Under the pieces are notes generated by a model. That model saw only the letters and a program-made list of their open reading frames with translations. It was not told the DNA's origin and did not search any database. A stretch of DNA of 64,000 nt from Nocardiopsis sp. FR4. GTDB taxonomy: Bacteria > Actinomycetota > Actinomycetes > Streptosporangiales > Streptosporangiaceae. Made by a program: the position numbers and the translations under genes. Every line of letters begins with the position of its first letter. Position 1 is the first letter of the stretch. Of the stretch, positions 35,019 to 43,476 are shown one piece after another. The stretch lies in contig NZ_VWVV01000003.1 of assembly GCF_009830945.1 (NCBI RefSeq), positions 124,001 through 188,000 on the forward strand. Direction: 5' to 3'.

Positions 35019-35384
35019 GTGAGCGACCTCCGACCCCCGGCGCTGGACGCGGTGGAGGCCGACACCTGGCCGGGCAAGTTCCACCACCGGGACGGGGCGC
35101 TGTCCCCGGTCGCCCCCGGCGGGTTCTACGCGGTCGACGACCTGGCCTCCCAGCCCGGGGGCGCCGTTGCGGAGGGCCACGAGCGGGCGGTGCGGGGGCT
35201 GGTCGGGGACCTGGAGTCGCACCCGGGATGGGAGCGGCTGTCCCTGCTGGACTGGTCCTGCGGCGCGCTGGTCATGGTCCGGCGCCGGACACGCGCCGGG
35301 GCGGGCCCGGGGCCCGCCCCGACGGAAGGGTCGGCTACCGCTCCAGGTCCGCCTCCTCGTCGGGCCGGGCCGAGTCGGGGCTGA
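35019..35384 (+). CDS. Hypothetical protein
   Basis: The 121-codon frame starts at GTG with GAGGAG upstream. The first 90 residues look real (GKFHHRDGALSPVAPGGFYAV, then VGDLESHPGWERLSLLDWSCG and ALVMVRRR). The last 30 run through a terminator hairpin at 35297-35321 and overlap the convergent DUF3140 gene by 50 bp, so the true functional end may be earlier. No family is recognised. Confidence 0.5.
   Translation: MSDLRPPALDAVEADTWPGKFHHRDGALSPVAPGGFYAVDDLASQPGGAVAEGHERAVRGLVGDLESHPGWERLSLLDWSCGALVMVRRRTRAGAGPGPAPTEGSATAPGPPPRRAGPSRG
35297..35321. terminator. Hairpin between convergent small genes
   Basis: CGGGGCGGGCCC and its complement around one central base; it would serve the convergent genes on both sides. 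Confidence 0.6.
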
Positions 35385-35703
35385 GCGGATCGTGGCCCAC
35401 CGACATCAGCCGGTGCCGCCACGCGGGGTCCTCCCGGCGCGGGTCCGCGAGCTGGTCGCGGACGAACTCCGTCACCTCGCGCATCAGCTCGACGTCGGCC
35501 TCGGTCACGTCCGTGCGCCGCTTGTTCAGCAGGTTCACGATCGCCTCCTTCCGGCCGGACACCGGGCGGGCGGGGTCGCTGTCGAAGGCCTCCTCCCCGG
35601 AGGCGTCGGTGAGCAGCCACTCGCGCAACTCCTGGCCGGTCATGTTGACCACCGAGTGGAAGTCCTCCCAGACCTCGTCGATGACGGGATCGTGCTCAGC
35701 CAT
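35335..35703 (-). CDS. DUF3140-family protein
   Basis: This 122-residue soluble protein has the family segments FHSVVNMTGQELREWL, GRKEAIVNLLNKRRTDVTEA, DVELMREVTEFVRDQL and WRHRLMSVGHDPL. DUF3140 proteins are small and acidic and often DNA-associated or stress-related; no biochemical role is known. It lies 36 bp upstream of the SDR gene end on the same strand and may be co-transcribed with it. Confidence 0.88.
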   Translation of the reverse strand: MAEHDPVIDEVWEDFHSVVNMTGQELREWLLTDASGEEAFDSDPARPVSGRKEAIVNLLNKRRTDVTEADVELMREVTEFVRDQLADPRREDPAWRHRLMSVGHDPLSPDSARPDEEADLER

Positions 35704-35739
35704 GCTCTTCCCCCTTCGTTTCGGATTCGTTCCGGCGGG

Positions 35740-36759
35740 TCAGGGCCGCCGGCGGATGCTGTGGGCGGCCGCGAACCCCGCGGCCCCGGCCACGAACCCG
35801 GCGGCGCCCAGCAGGGCCGCGGTGCGGCGGCGCTGGCTCAGTTCCTGCAGGAGGCTGGACTCGCGTGACTCGTCGTCGAACTCCCCGTGCGCGCCGAAGT
35901 CACACGTGTCGTCCAGGGGCCGGAACAGGTTGTCGCGTGCGGGCGGCGGCGCGTCGCGTGTCTGGCTCCTCCGCCCGGTGATCCCCTGCTGCCAGTCGAC
36001 CAGACGCGGCGCGAACCGCTGCCCGAGGACGGTGGCCGCCGTCGAGATCCCCACCCAGTAGCGCCGCCGCCGGGAGTGCTCGGCCGCCCACACGATCGCC
36101 TGGGACGCGACCTCGGGCTGGTACACCGGTGCCACCGGGCGGGGGCGGTGCCCGTCCAGTCGCGCGCGTGCCCAGGTGAACTGCGGGGTGTTGACCGCGG
36201 GCAGGTGCACCTCCGTCACCCGGACGTTCGACCCCCGGTGGATCAGCTCGGCGCGCACCGAGTCGGTGAACCCGCGGATGGCGTGCTTGGCGCCGCAGTA
36301 GGCCGCCTGCAGGGCGATGCCCCGGTAGGCCAGGGCCGACCCGACCTGGACGATCACCCCCCGGTCCCGGGGCAGCATCCGCTGGAGGGCGGCGCGGGTG
36401 CCGTGCACGTAGCCGTGGTAGCACACGTCGGTCACCCGGTGGTACTCCTCCGGCTCCACGTCCATGAACGGTGCGATGACGGTGGCGAACGCGCAGTTCA
36501 CCCAGACGTCCACCGGCCCCATCCCCGTCTCGACCCGGTCCAGGGCCGCGCGCACCGCCTCGGCGTCGCTGACGTCGACCTGTAGCGACATCGCGGATAC
36601 TCCCTCGGCGCGCGCCTCCTGCGCGGCGGCCTCCAGCCCGGCCTGCCCCCGCGACATGAGGGCCACGTGGTACCCCTTCCGGGCGAACTCCCGTGCGGTG
36701 GCCCTGCCGACACCCGCGCTGGCCCCGCTGATCACCGCGATCCGGCCGTCTGCCCCCAC
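35740..36759 (-). CDS. SDR-family oxidoreductase with C-terminal membrane anchor
   Basis: This 339-residue short-chain dehydrogenase has the cofactor site SGASAGVGRATAREFARKGY, VWVNCAF in place of NNAG (usual in this subgroup), and active-site Ser in VGSALAYRG with YCGAKH. After the catalytic domain a roughly 60-residue linker leads to a terminal hydrophobic helix (RRTAALLGAAGFVAGAAGFA), suggesting membrane attachment. GTG 36759 is chosen for its GGAGG 7 bp upstream. Substrate is unknown. Confidence 0.9.
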   Translation of the reverse strand: MGADGRIAVISGASAGVGRATAREFARKGYHVALMSRGQAGLEAAAQEARAEGVSAMSLQVDVSDAEAVRAALDRVETGMGPVDVWVNCAFATVIAPFMDVEPEEYHRVTDVCYHGYVHGTRAALQRMLPRDRGVIVQVGSALAYRGIALQAAYCGAKHAIRGFTDSVRAELIHRGSNVRVTEVHLPAVNTPQFTWARARLDGHRPRPVAPVYQPEVASQAIVWAAEHSRRRRYWVGISTAATVLGQRFAPRLVDWQQGITGRRSQTRDAPPPARDNLFRPLDDTCDFGAHGEFDDESRESSLLQELSQRRRTAALLGAAGFVAGAAGFAAAHSIRRRP

Positions 36760-36861
36760 CTGGCACCTCCAAGGTCCACACGGAGTTCCCGCTTCCTCCA
36801 CTGCCCGCTACCCGGGACCACCGTCGGTTATGTGCACGGCACGGCACGCCCGTGATCTGCC

Positions 36862-36887
36862 GTTTCGCGGGCGGTTCCGGTGGGCAG
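36862..36887 (+). promoter_or_regulatory. SigB/SigF-like promoter of the GH15 gene
   Basis: GTTT (36862-36865), 16 bp, GGGCAG (36882-36887), 43 bp before the start codon. The arrangement is identical to that before the ChaB-type gene. Confidence 0.5.
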
Positions 36888-36930
36888 TCGCTAGCGGGAG
36901 GCTTCCCCCCGACAGCACCCGGAGGGCGGA

Positions 36931-38799
36931 TTGGGACACGACACGGCGCGGATCGGCGACCACGGCTTCCTGTCGGACTGCCACACCGCGGCGCTCACCA
37001 CGCCGGAGGGCACGGTCGACTGGCTGTGCGTACCCCGGTTCGACGGCCCGGCCTTCCTCGCGGGGATCCTGGACCCGCAGGGCGGCGGGTGGACCCTGGA
37101 GGTGCGGGGCGCGCATCCCGCCGAGCGTTCCTACGTGCCGGACAGCATGGTCCTGGAGACCGTCTGGCGCGGTTCCGACGTGGAGGTGGCCGTCCGCGAC
37201 CTGCTCGCCGTGGCCGGGTCCACCGGCGAGCGGGCGGGCCTGTACCGCGAGGGCCTCCTGCTGCGCGTGGTGGAGTGCCGCTCGGGAAGCGCCTCGGTGC
37301 GCTCCCGGATGGAGGCCCGTCCCGACTACGGCCGCGCGGCCCCCGTGTGGGAGTACGCGGACGGAGCCCTGCGGGAGGCCTCGGGGCCGCTGCTGTCGGG
37401 CGTGCCCGCCCCCGGTCTGGCCGAGGACGGCGTCCCCGAGTTTCGCGCGGAGCTCTCCGCGGGGGACACGGCCGTGTTCGCCCTGGACTACCTCTACGGC
37501 ACCCGCCGCGTGGGGCTGGGCGAGGCGTCCGGGCTGCTGCGCCGGACCGTGGAGGTCTGGCAGGAGTGGGCCCGGCGGACCGACTACGACGGTGTCGGAG
37601 CCGCGCACGTGCGGCGCAGCGCCCTCACACTGCGCGGCCTGCTCTTCCAGGAGAGCGGCGCCCTGATCGCGGCTCCTACCGCATCGCTGCCCGAATGGCC
37701 CGGAGGGCCCAGGAACTGGGACTACCGCTACGTGTGGCACCGCGACGCCGCACTGGTGGTCCTGGCCTTCCTGCGGCTCGGACACGCCGAGGAGGCCGGA
37801 AGCTATCTGCGCTTCCTGCTCCGGATGTGCGGCGAGCCGATCACCTGGATCCCCCCGGTGCAGGCGGTCGACGAGGCCCGGCCCCCTTGGGAGGAGGTCC
37901 TGGACCACCTCGCCGGCTACGGCGGCTCGACGCCGGTACGCGTGGGCAACGACGCCTACGCCCAGCACCAGTTGGACGTGTACGGGCACATCCTGGACGC
38001 GGCGCTGTCCTACGAGATGGCCACCGGAGGGCTCCGGTACGAGGACGTCGACCAGTTGGCCTCCGTGGTCGACGCGGCGTGCAAGCTCTGGCGGGAGCCG
38101 GACTCGGGTATCTGGGAGGCCCGCTCCCGCCCCCGCCACTGGGTCCACTCCAAGGTCTACGCATGGGTGTGCCTGGAGCGGGGAATCCAGCTCGTCACCG
38201 AGCTCGGGAGGGAGGGCGACTTTCCCCTGGGCCAGTGGCGCAAGGAGATGGAGGCGGTCCGCGCGGAGGTCCTCGAACGCGGCTACGACTCCGGGCACGG
38301 GTCCTTCACACAGTCCTACTGCTCCACCAACGTGGACGGGGCGCTGCTGCGGATCCCGCTCCTGGGCTTTCTGGACGGTGACGACCCGCGGGTGCTCGCG
38401 ACGCTGGACCGCGTGGACGCCGACCTGGGAGACGTGGGCGGCCTCGTCCACAGGTACGACCCCGAGCGGACCGACGACGGGATCGGCACTCCGGAGGCGG
38501 CCTTCCTCATGTGCTCCTTCGACATGGTCTCCGCCCTGGTGCTCGCCGGACGCACAGAGGAGGCCAGGGAGCGCTTCGAGGAACTGTGCGGGAGCGCGAG
38601 CGACCTCGGCCTGCTCTCCGAGGAGATGGACTCCGAGGGAAACATGCTGGGCAACTTCCCCCAGGCCTTCACCCACCTGGCGCTGATCGAGGCGGCCGTC
38701 AACCTGGAGACGGCGGCGGACCGGGAGGCGCTGCACGAGTGGGTGCGCGGCAGGTCGACGGGTTCGACGAGACGAAGGAGAGAACCAGACGATGGCTGA
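36931..38799 (+). CDS. Glycoside hydrolase family 15 protein (glucoamylase/trehalase-like)
   Basis: This 622-residue cytoplasmic protein has an N-terminal beta domain with GDHGFLSDCHTAALTTPEGT (conserved in actinobacterial GH15 glucoamylase/trehalases). The (alpha/alpha)6 barrel contains RNWDYRYVWHRDAAL, EEVLDHLAGYGGSTPVRVGN and GIGTPEAAFLMCSF, with probable catalytic base Glu522. It should release glucose from alpha-glucans or trehalose. TTG 36931 has GGAGGG 4-9 bp upstream. A SigB-like promoter precedes it, consistent with a role in osmotic or stationary-phase sugar metabolism. Exact substrate is not decidable. Confidence 0.9.
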   Translation: MGHDTARIGDHGFLSDCHTAALTTPEGTVDWLCVPRFDGPAFLAGILDPQGGGWTLEVRGAHPAERSYVPDSMVLETVWRGSDVEVAVRDLLAVAGSTGERAGLYREGLLLRVVECRSGSASVRSRMEARPDYGRAAPVWEYADGALREASGPLLSGVPAPGLAEDGVPEFRAELSAGDTAVFALDYLYGTRRVGLGEASGLLRRTVEVWQEWARRTDYDGVGAAHVRRSALTLRGLLFQESGALIAAPTASLPEWPGGPRNWDYRYVWHRDAALVVLAFLRLGHAEEAGSYLRFLLRMCGEPITWIPPVQAVDEARPPWEEVLDHLAGYGGSTPVRVGNDAYAQHQLDVYGHILDAALSYEMATGGLRYEDVDQLASVVDAACKLWREPDSGIWEARSRPRHWVHSKVYAWVCLERGIQLVTELGREGDFPLGQWRKEMEAVRAEVLERGYDSGHGSFTQSYCSTNVDGALLRIPLLGFLDGDDPRVLATLDRVDADLGDVGGLVHRYDPERTDDGIGTPEAAFLMCSFDMVSALVLAGRTEEARERFEELCGSASDLGLLSEEMDSEGNMLGNFPQAFTHLALIEAAVNLETAADREALHEWVRGRSTGSTRRRREPDDG

Positions 38800-39319
38800 G
38801 GACACCACGGACGAGATCAAGGAGACCCTCCACCAGGAGGCGGAGGCCTACCGGAACGACAGCGACCAGCCCCTGGGCGGGTACACCGCGATGGCCTCGG
38901 GCTACCTGGCCCTGGTGGGGGCCGGACTCCTGGCCGCGCGCGCGTCACGGCGCGACGGTGCGTCCGCGAACGTGGGGCCGTGGGACCTGGCGCTCATGGC
39001 GCTGACCACGCACAAGCTGTCCCGGACGCTGGCCAAGGACGCGGTCACCAGCCCGCTGCGCGCGCTCTTCACCCGGTACCAGGGCGTGTCGGCACCGGCC
39101 GAACTGGCGGAGGAGGTGCGCGGCCGGGGCGGCCGCCGGGCGATCGGTGAGCTCATCACCTGCCCCTTCTGCACCGCCCAGTGGGTCGCCACCGCCTACG
39201 CCTTCGGTCTGGTCTTCGCTCCCCGGGTCACCCGGGGGGCCGGGGCGGTGTTCAGCTCCGTGGCTGTCTCCGACTGGCTCCAGCTGGCGTACGTGCGCCT
39301 GCAGAAGGCCCAGGAGTAG
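38792..39319 (+). CDS. DUF1360-family membrane protein
   Basis: This 175-residue protein has a polar N-terminus and three or so hydrophobic segments. The conserved family block is THKLSRTLAKDAVTSPLRAL, followed by GELITCPFCTAQW (a CxxC pair) and a final helix. DUF1360 members are small membrane proteins of unknown role. The start lies 8 bp inside the GH15 gene with GAAGGAGAG upstream, so the two are coupled. Confidence 0.9.
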   Translation: MAEDTTDEIKETLHQEAEAYRNDSDQPLGGYTAMASGYLALVGAGLLAARASRRDGASANVGPWDLALMALTTHKLSRTLAKDAVTSPLRALFTRYQGVSAPAELAEEVRGRGGRRAIGELITCPFCTAQWVATAYAFGLVFAPRVTRGAGAVFSSVAVSDWLQLAYVRLQKAQE

Positions 39320-39333
39320 CGCGGGAGAAGGGG

Positions 39334-39373
39334 GAGGGGCGGAGGGGACTCCGTCCGGCCCCCTCCGCCCCTC
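39334..39373. terminator. Terminator between DUF1360 and the convergent membrane gene
   Basis: A 14-bp stem GAGGGGCGGAGGGG with its complement and a 12-base loop. Confidence 0.7.
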
Positions 39374-39402
39374 GTCCGTACACCGGGACGCGCCGTTCCC
39401 GG

Positions 39403-39933
39403 TCAGGTCCGGTGGCGCCCGCGGCGCCTCCCCTCCTCGCCGCCCTCCTCGTGGTCCTCCGGGTCGCCGGGACCGGCCACCGCGACCTCCGGAGGAGCCC
39501 CGACGACGAGGCCGAAGACGACGTGGTCCAGCATGAGCGCCATCCGCTGCTGGGGGCGGGACCCACGGGCGTGGGCCAGCCCGAGCGCGGGTGCGAGGAG
39601 CAGTTCGAACGCACCCCAGGAGAGCACCCCGTAGACCGGTCCGGTCAGGCGCGAACTCCGCAGCCCTCGGGGGAGGAGGGCGAACGCGGCGCCCGCCACG
39701 GCCCCGTAGGACCAGTGGGCGAGCTCGATCGCCGCCTTCCTCCGGTGCTCGGGAACGCTCCCCAGGAGGGAGGGCGCGCCCTCCCTGAGGATGGCCTCGG
39801 GGGGCGTGCGCTCGACGAGGCCCAACCCGACCTCGGCCTGGCGCATACCGGTCATGGTCATAGCGCCCACAGCACCCCGGGCGAGCCCCCGGGCCCAGGG
39901 GCGCCTGGGCGGACTGTTCGGCTTCCTGCCCAT
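39403..39933 (-). CDS. Small membrane protein of unknown family
   Basis: This 176-residue protein has a basic N-terminus (MGRKPNSPPRRPWARG), an Ala/Gly-rich first helix, two further hydrophobic segments (GAVAGAAFALL; VLSWGAFELLLAPALGLA) and a charged His/Glu/Arg-rich tail. No family is recognised with confidence. It is divergent from the hydrolase gene across a 146-bp gap that contains the palindrome GTGGGATCCCAC (39981-39992). Confidence 0.7.
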   Translation of the reverse strand: MGRKPNSPPRRPWARGLARGAVGAMTMTGMRQAEVGLGLVERTPPEAILREGAPSLLGSVPEHRRKAAIELAHWSYGAVAGAAFALLPRGLRSSRLTGPVYGVLSWGAFELLLAPALGLAHARGSRPQQRMALMLDHVVFGLVVGAPPEVAVAGPGDPEDHEEGGEEGRRRGRHRT

Positions 39934-39980
39934 GTCGTGCTCTCCCTTCGTCCCTGCCTTTCCGTCCCCCTGACCGCCGC

Positions 39981-39992
39981 GTGGGATCCCAC
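39981..39992. promoter_or_regulatory. 12-bp perfect palindrome in a divergent promoter region
   Basis: GTGGGATCCCAC lies 48 bp upstream of the minus-strand membrane gene and 88 bp before the plus-strand hydrolase. It could be an operator; there is no further evidence. Confidence 0.3.
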
Positions 39993-40011
39993 ACCTCCGG
40001 ACCCGGTACTG

Positions 40012-40036
40012 GGTTGAGTCAGGGGCGCCTGGGTAG
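40012..40036 (+). promoter_or_regulatory. SigB/SigF-like promoter of the hydrolase operon
   Basis: GGTT (40012-40015), a 15-bp spacer, GGGTAG (40031-40036), 43 bp before the hydrolase start. It fits GnnT-N14-16-GGGTAY. Confidence 0.5.
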
Positions 40037-40079
40037 TTGTGGCGACCACGCGGAGGCGGAACGCGAGCCGGAGGGACGG

Positions 40080-40826
40080 ATGGAACCGGAGCAGGGAACG
40101 GACCAGCTCACGCGCGGGAGCATGGCCTGGTGGAGGGTGCGGGGGCAGGGCCCGCCGCTGGTCTGCGTCCACGGCGCGGGCGTCTCCTCCCGGCAGACCC
40201 TGCCGCTGATCCGGAAGCTGGCGGGCCGGTCGGAGGCGTGGGCGGTGGACCTTCCGGGGTTCGGCGCCGCGACGGCCCCCGACCACGCGCCCACGGTTCC
40301 GGGGCTGGCGGAGGCGCTCCTGGAGTGGCTGCGCCAGCGCTGGATCGCCCGGCCCTGCCTGCTGGGCGTGTCCATGGGAGCCCAGGTGACCGCCGAGGCG
40401 GCGGTGCGCGCACCCGACGAGGTGGGCTCGCTGGTGCTGGTGGGGCCGACGGTGGACCCGCGGGGGCGCTCGCTGCCGGTCCTGGCCGAGCGTCTGCTGC
40501 GGGACAACTTCCGCGAGGGCCTGTCCGTGGCGGCCTCCTGCCTCGTGGACTACCGGGACGCCGGACCGCGCCGGGTGGTCCGGAGCTGGCTGGCCAGCCG
40601 CGACCACCGCATCGATCGGATCCTGCCCCGGGCCCGCCAGCCCGCCCTCGTCCTGCGCGGACAGCGCGACCCCCTGTGCCCCAAGCCCTGGGCCGAGGAG
40701 GCCACCCGCCTGCTGCCCCGCGGGCGGCTCGTCACCCTGCCCGGGCAGCCGCACGCGCTCACCGCGGCCGCTCCCGGACGGGTCGCCGACCTGGTGCACG
40801 ACTTCGCGAAGGGGGCGGTGCTGTGA
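40080..40826 (+). CDS. Alpha/beta hydrolase
   Basis: This 248-residue hydrolase has an oxyanion segment VCVHGAG, nucleophile Ser in LGVSMGAQ, acid Asp in RGQRDPLCP and His in GQPHALT, so the triad is complete. No signal peptide is seen, so it is cytoplasmic. ATG 40080 has GAGGGA upstream. It is coupled to the next gene of unknown function by a GTGA overlap. Substrate is unknown. Confidence 0.92.
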   Translation: MEPEQGTDQLTRGSMAWWRVRGQGPPLVCVHGAGVSSRQTLPLIRKLAGRSEAWAVDLPGFGAATAPDHAPTVPGLAEALLEWLRQRWIARPCLLGVSMGAQVTAEAAVRAPDEVGSLVLVGPTVDPRGRSLPVLAERLLRDNFREGLSVAASCLVDYRDAGPRRVVRSWLASRDHRIDRILPRARQPALVLRGQRDPLCPKPWAEEATRLLPRGRLVTLPGQPHALTAAAPGRVADLVHDFAKGAVL

Positions 40827-42232
40827 GGGGGAGGATGAGACCCCACAAGGCCGTGGCGGGCTTCGACTCCGCCACCACCATGCTCAGGGCGCTGGCCTCC
40901 TACCACGCGGGCCGGGACGTCCCGCTCACCGGGGAGGGTCCGGGCGCGCTGGAGGGGGCCGCGGACCTCCTCGCGGGCGCCGCCAACCACGCGCCGCGCT
41001 GGCTCAAGGAGCGCGTCTACGCCGCCGCGGGCTGGGCCGAGGCCGTGCCCCGGAAGAGGGTCGGCGAGATCGACTCCGACGCGCTCGCCTCCTGGATCGC
41101 CGGGCACTACCCGGACCGGCAGTCCGAGGTGGCCTTCGTGGGCTCCACCAACGGGGCCCTCACCCATCTGGCCGCCGCCCTGGAGGCGCCGTGGCTGCCG
41201 CAGACCCTGCTCATCCCGGTCCGCCGGTTCGGCGTGCCGCCCGAGGACGGTGCCGCGGACCTGCGCGAGATGCGCGCCACCGGGGAGGAGCTGGTGCGGG
41301 CCAACCCGGACTGGCGGCTGCACCACATGCACGACCCCAACCAGGACCGGCTCATGGTCGCGGGCATGTGCTACTTCCGGGTCAAGTGGCTGCGCCTGCC
41401 CGAGGCCTACCGCCGCTTCCTGCGCTCGCGGCTGGCGCCCGGCGGCACGCTCGTGGTGCCGGACTGCGCGATGCGCTGGCCCACCACGCGCGTCTCGGAC
41501 CGCTACGTCTTCCAGCACGGGGGCTTCGGCGGGGCGGAACCGGAGGAGCTGCGGCACGGCGGCGAGCGCGTGCGCGAGTTCCTGCGCGCCTACGGCTCGG
41601 ACTACACGCGCTTCGTCGGGCCGGAGCCGGACGGCGACAGCCCCGAGGCGGAGTGGGGGTTCGCCCCCGAGCTCATGGACGACCTGCGCGCGCTCGCCGA
41701 GGAGGAGGGCTGGACGCTGCGGCGACTGCGCTACGCCGAACCGGAGTCGCCCAGCCCGGCCGTCGCCGACCTGTACCGGGACTGGTACCGGCGCCGGGGG
41801 CTGTCGCCGGACCGGCTTCTGGTGGAGTCCTTCATGCTCGTCGAGCCCTACTGGGCGCTGCGCACCGGCTCGGTGCCCTTCTGGACCGTGTTCAACAAGG
41901 AGCCCTCGCTCCGGAACCTGGAGGAGTACCTGGACCGGGTGTCCGACTACGAGGAGATCCGGCTCGCGCTGTTCTCCCACGGGGTGGAGTCGGTGGGTCT
42001 GGCCCGGGCCCAGGAGTGGGCGCGCGTGCTGGACCGGGCCACCAAGGTGGGGTCGTTCGTGGGCACCGACCCGTCGGTCTTCCCGCGCGACTTCGCGGTC
42101 CTGGCCCGGTTCCACCGCGAGCTGACCCGGGTGCGCGGGAGGCAGCCCATGCCGCCCCCGATGCGGTGGTCGGAGGCCGCCGCGTTCCTGGCGGAGGCCG
42201 ACGGCGTCGAGGTGCTCAAGGAGCGGGACTGA
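40823..42232 (+). CDS. Hypothetical protein of unknown fold, operon partner of the hydrolase
   Basis: The 469-residue soluble protein starts at GTG 40823 (overlapping the hydrolase stop) or ATG 40835. Features: VAFVGSTNGALTHLAAALEA in the first third, reminiscent of a nucleotide- or SAM-type Gly-rich turn; LRSRLAPGGTLVVPDCAMRW, a phrase common in methyltransferase C-terminal strands; and Trp/Tyr-rich segments later (WYRRRGLSPDRLLVESFMLV, then EPYW). No family is recognised. A class I methyltransferase-like fold is possible but not shown. Confidence 0.75.
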   Translation: MRGRMRPHKAVAGFDSATTMLRALASYHAGRDVPLTGEGPGALEGAADLLAGAANHAPRWLKERVYAAAGWAEAVPRKRVGEIDSDALASWIAGHYPDRQSEVAFVGSTNGALTHLAAALEAPWLPQTLLIPVRRFGVPPEDGAADLREMRATGEELVRANPDWRLHHMHDPNQDRLMVAGMCYFRVKWLRLPEAYRRFLRSRLAPGGTLVVPDCAMRWPTTRVSDRYVFQHGGFGGAEPEELRHGGERVREFLRAYGSDYTRFVGPEPDGDSPEAEWGFAPELMDDLRALAEEEGWTLRRLRYAEPESPSPAVADLYRDWYRRRGLSPDRLLVESFMLVEPYWALRTGSVPFWTVFNKEPSLRNLEEYLDRVSDYEEIRLALFSHGVESVGLARAQEWARVLDRATKVGSFVGTDPSVFPRDFAVLARFHRELTRVRGRQPMPPPMRWSEAAAFLAEADGVEVLKERD

Positions 42233-42258
42233 AGAGGCGAGAGCGTCCGGGGGATCAG

Positions 42259-43431
42259 GTGGTGAGGGAGTGGCTGCGGGAGAACGCGGAGCAGTGGTGT
42301 GGTCGGCTGAGTCGGGTCGTGCGGCGGCGGGGGCGCGAACGCGAGACCGCCGTCATCATCGTCAAGTGCGTGATCGCCTCGACCGCGGCCTGGGCCGTGG
42401 GCGCTCTTCTGGTGGACTCCCCCCAGGTGGGCTTCGCCCCCTTCTCCGCCCTGCTCATGGTGCGACCCAGCGTGTACGGCTCGGTGCTCCAGGCCGCGCG
42501 CTACGTTCCCGCGGTCTTCGTCGGGGCCCTGATCGCCGGGGTGTCGGGGCTGCCCCTACCGCTGGACCTGTGGGTGTTCGCCCTGGCCGTGCTGGTCGCG
42601 ATGGTGCTGGGGCAGCTCCCGGTCTTCGGTGAACAGGGACAGCAGATCCCCGTCGTGGCCTCGTTCGCGCTCGCCGGGGGTACCGCGGACAACCTCACCA
42701 ACCTGGGAACCCTGCTGCTCATGGTCCTGGTGGGGGCCGTCTCCGCGGTCCTGACGAACATGGTCTTCGCTCCCGCCATCCGCTTCCGCGACGCGGAGAA
42801 CGCCGTGCTGGACTTCGCCGACTCCCTGGCCCACCTCGCGCGCCAGATGGCCGACGGGTTCCGCGAGGGGAGGCGGGGGCTCCACAGCATCGGCTACTGG
42901 AGGCAGAACGCCGACGGCTTCGACGACACCGCCCGCAACGCCCGCGAGTCGGTCTCCGAGCAGGAGTACCGGATGCGCATGAACCCGAGGCGGCTGCTCG
43001 ACGACTCTCCGGTGCCGGGCGCACCGGTGGCCTACCGCGACTGGATCACCGCGCTGAGCCGGGCCTCCTGGCACCTGCAGTCCCTGACCCGCACCCTGTC
43101 CTCCGCCCGCAGCTCCAACTCCCGCTTCCCCGAACCGAGCGACGACTTCCTGCGGGACTTCGCCCCGCTCCTGGACGCCTCGGCCGACGCCCTGGAGACC
43201 GTCCGCCAGACCGAGGAACCCGCGAGGGAGACCTTCTCCGCCGACCTGAGCGCCTGCCTGGAGGAGGGGTTCCACCGGATCTCCCGGGCCAGGGAGCGCA
43301 TCGACGAGTACGGGGGCGGCGAACTGTGGTCGGTGCACAGCGCCATGCTCACCGACCTGGCCCGCCTTTTCGAGGAGCTGTACGCGGGGCACGAGGACAC
43401 CGAGTGGAATGAGCGCGACAGCACCGCGTGA
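42259..43431 (+). CDS. FUSC/aromatic-acid-exporter-type membrane protein
   Basis: This 390-residue protein has six membrane helices in the first 175 residues (AVIIVKCVIASTAAWAVGAL, FSALLMVRPSVYGSVLQAAR and others), typical of the ArAE/FUSC family. A large cytoplasmic helical domain with many basic and acidic residues follows. It would export aromatic or related organic acids. Tandem GTG codons at 42259 and 42262 are both possible starts. It follows the unknown gene by 26 bp and may share its transcript. Confidence 0.85.
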   Translation: MVREWLRENAEQWCGRLSRVVRRRGRERETAVIIVKCVIASTAAWAVGALLVDSPQVGFAPFSALLMVRPSVYGSVLQAARYVPAVFVGALIAGVSGLPLPLDLWVFALAVLVAMVLGQLPVFGEQGQQIPVVASFALAGGTADNLTNLGTLLLMVLVGAVSAVLTNMVFAPAIRFRDAENAVLDFADSLAHLARQMADGFREGRRGLHSIGYWRQNADGFDDTARNARESVSEQEYRMRMNPRRLLDDSPVPGAPVAYRDWITALSRASWHLQSLTRTLSSARSSNSRFPEPSDDFLRDFAPLLDASADALETVRQTEEPARETFSADLSACLEEGFHRISRARERIDEYGGGELWSVHSAMLTDLARLFEELYAGHEDTEWNERDSTA

Positions 43432-43476
43432 GGACGCCCCGAACAGGACGGCAAGACGCGGTACGAAGGAGGGAAC

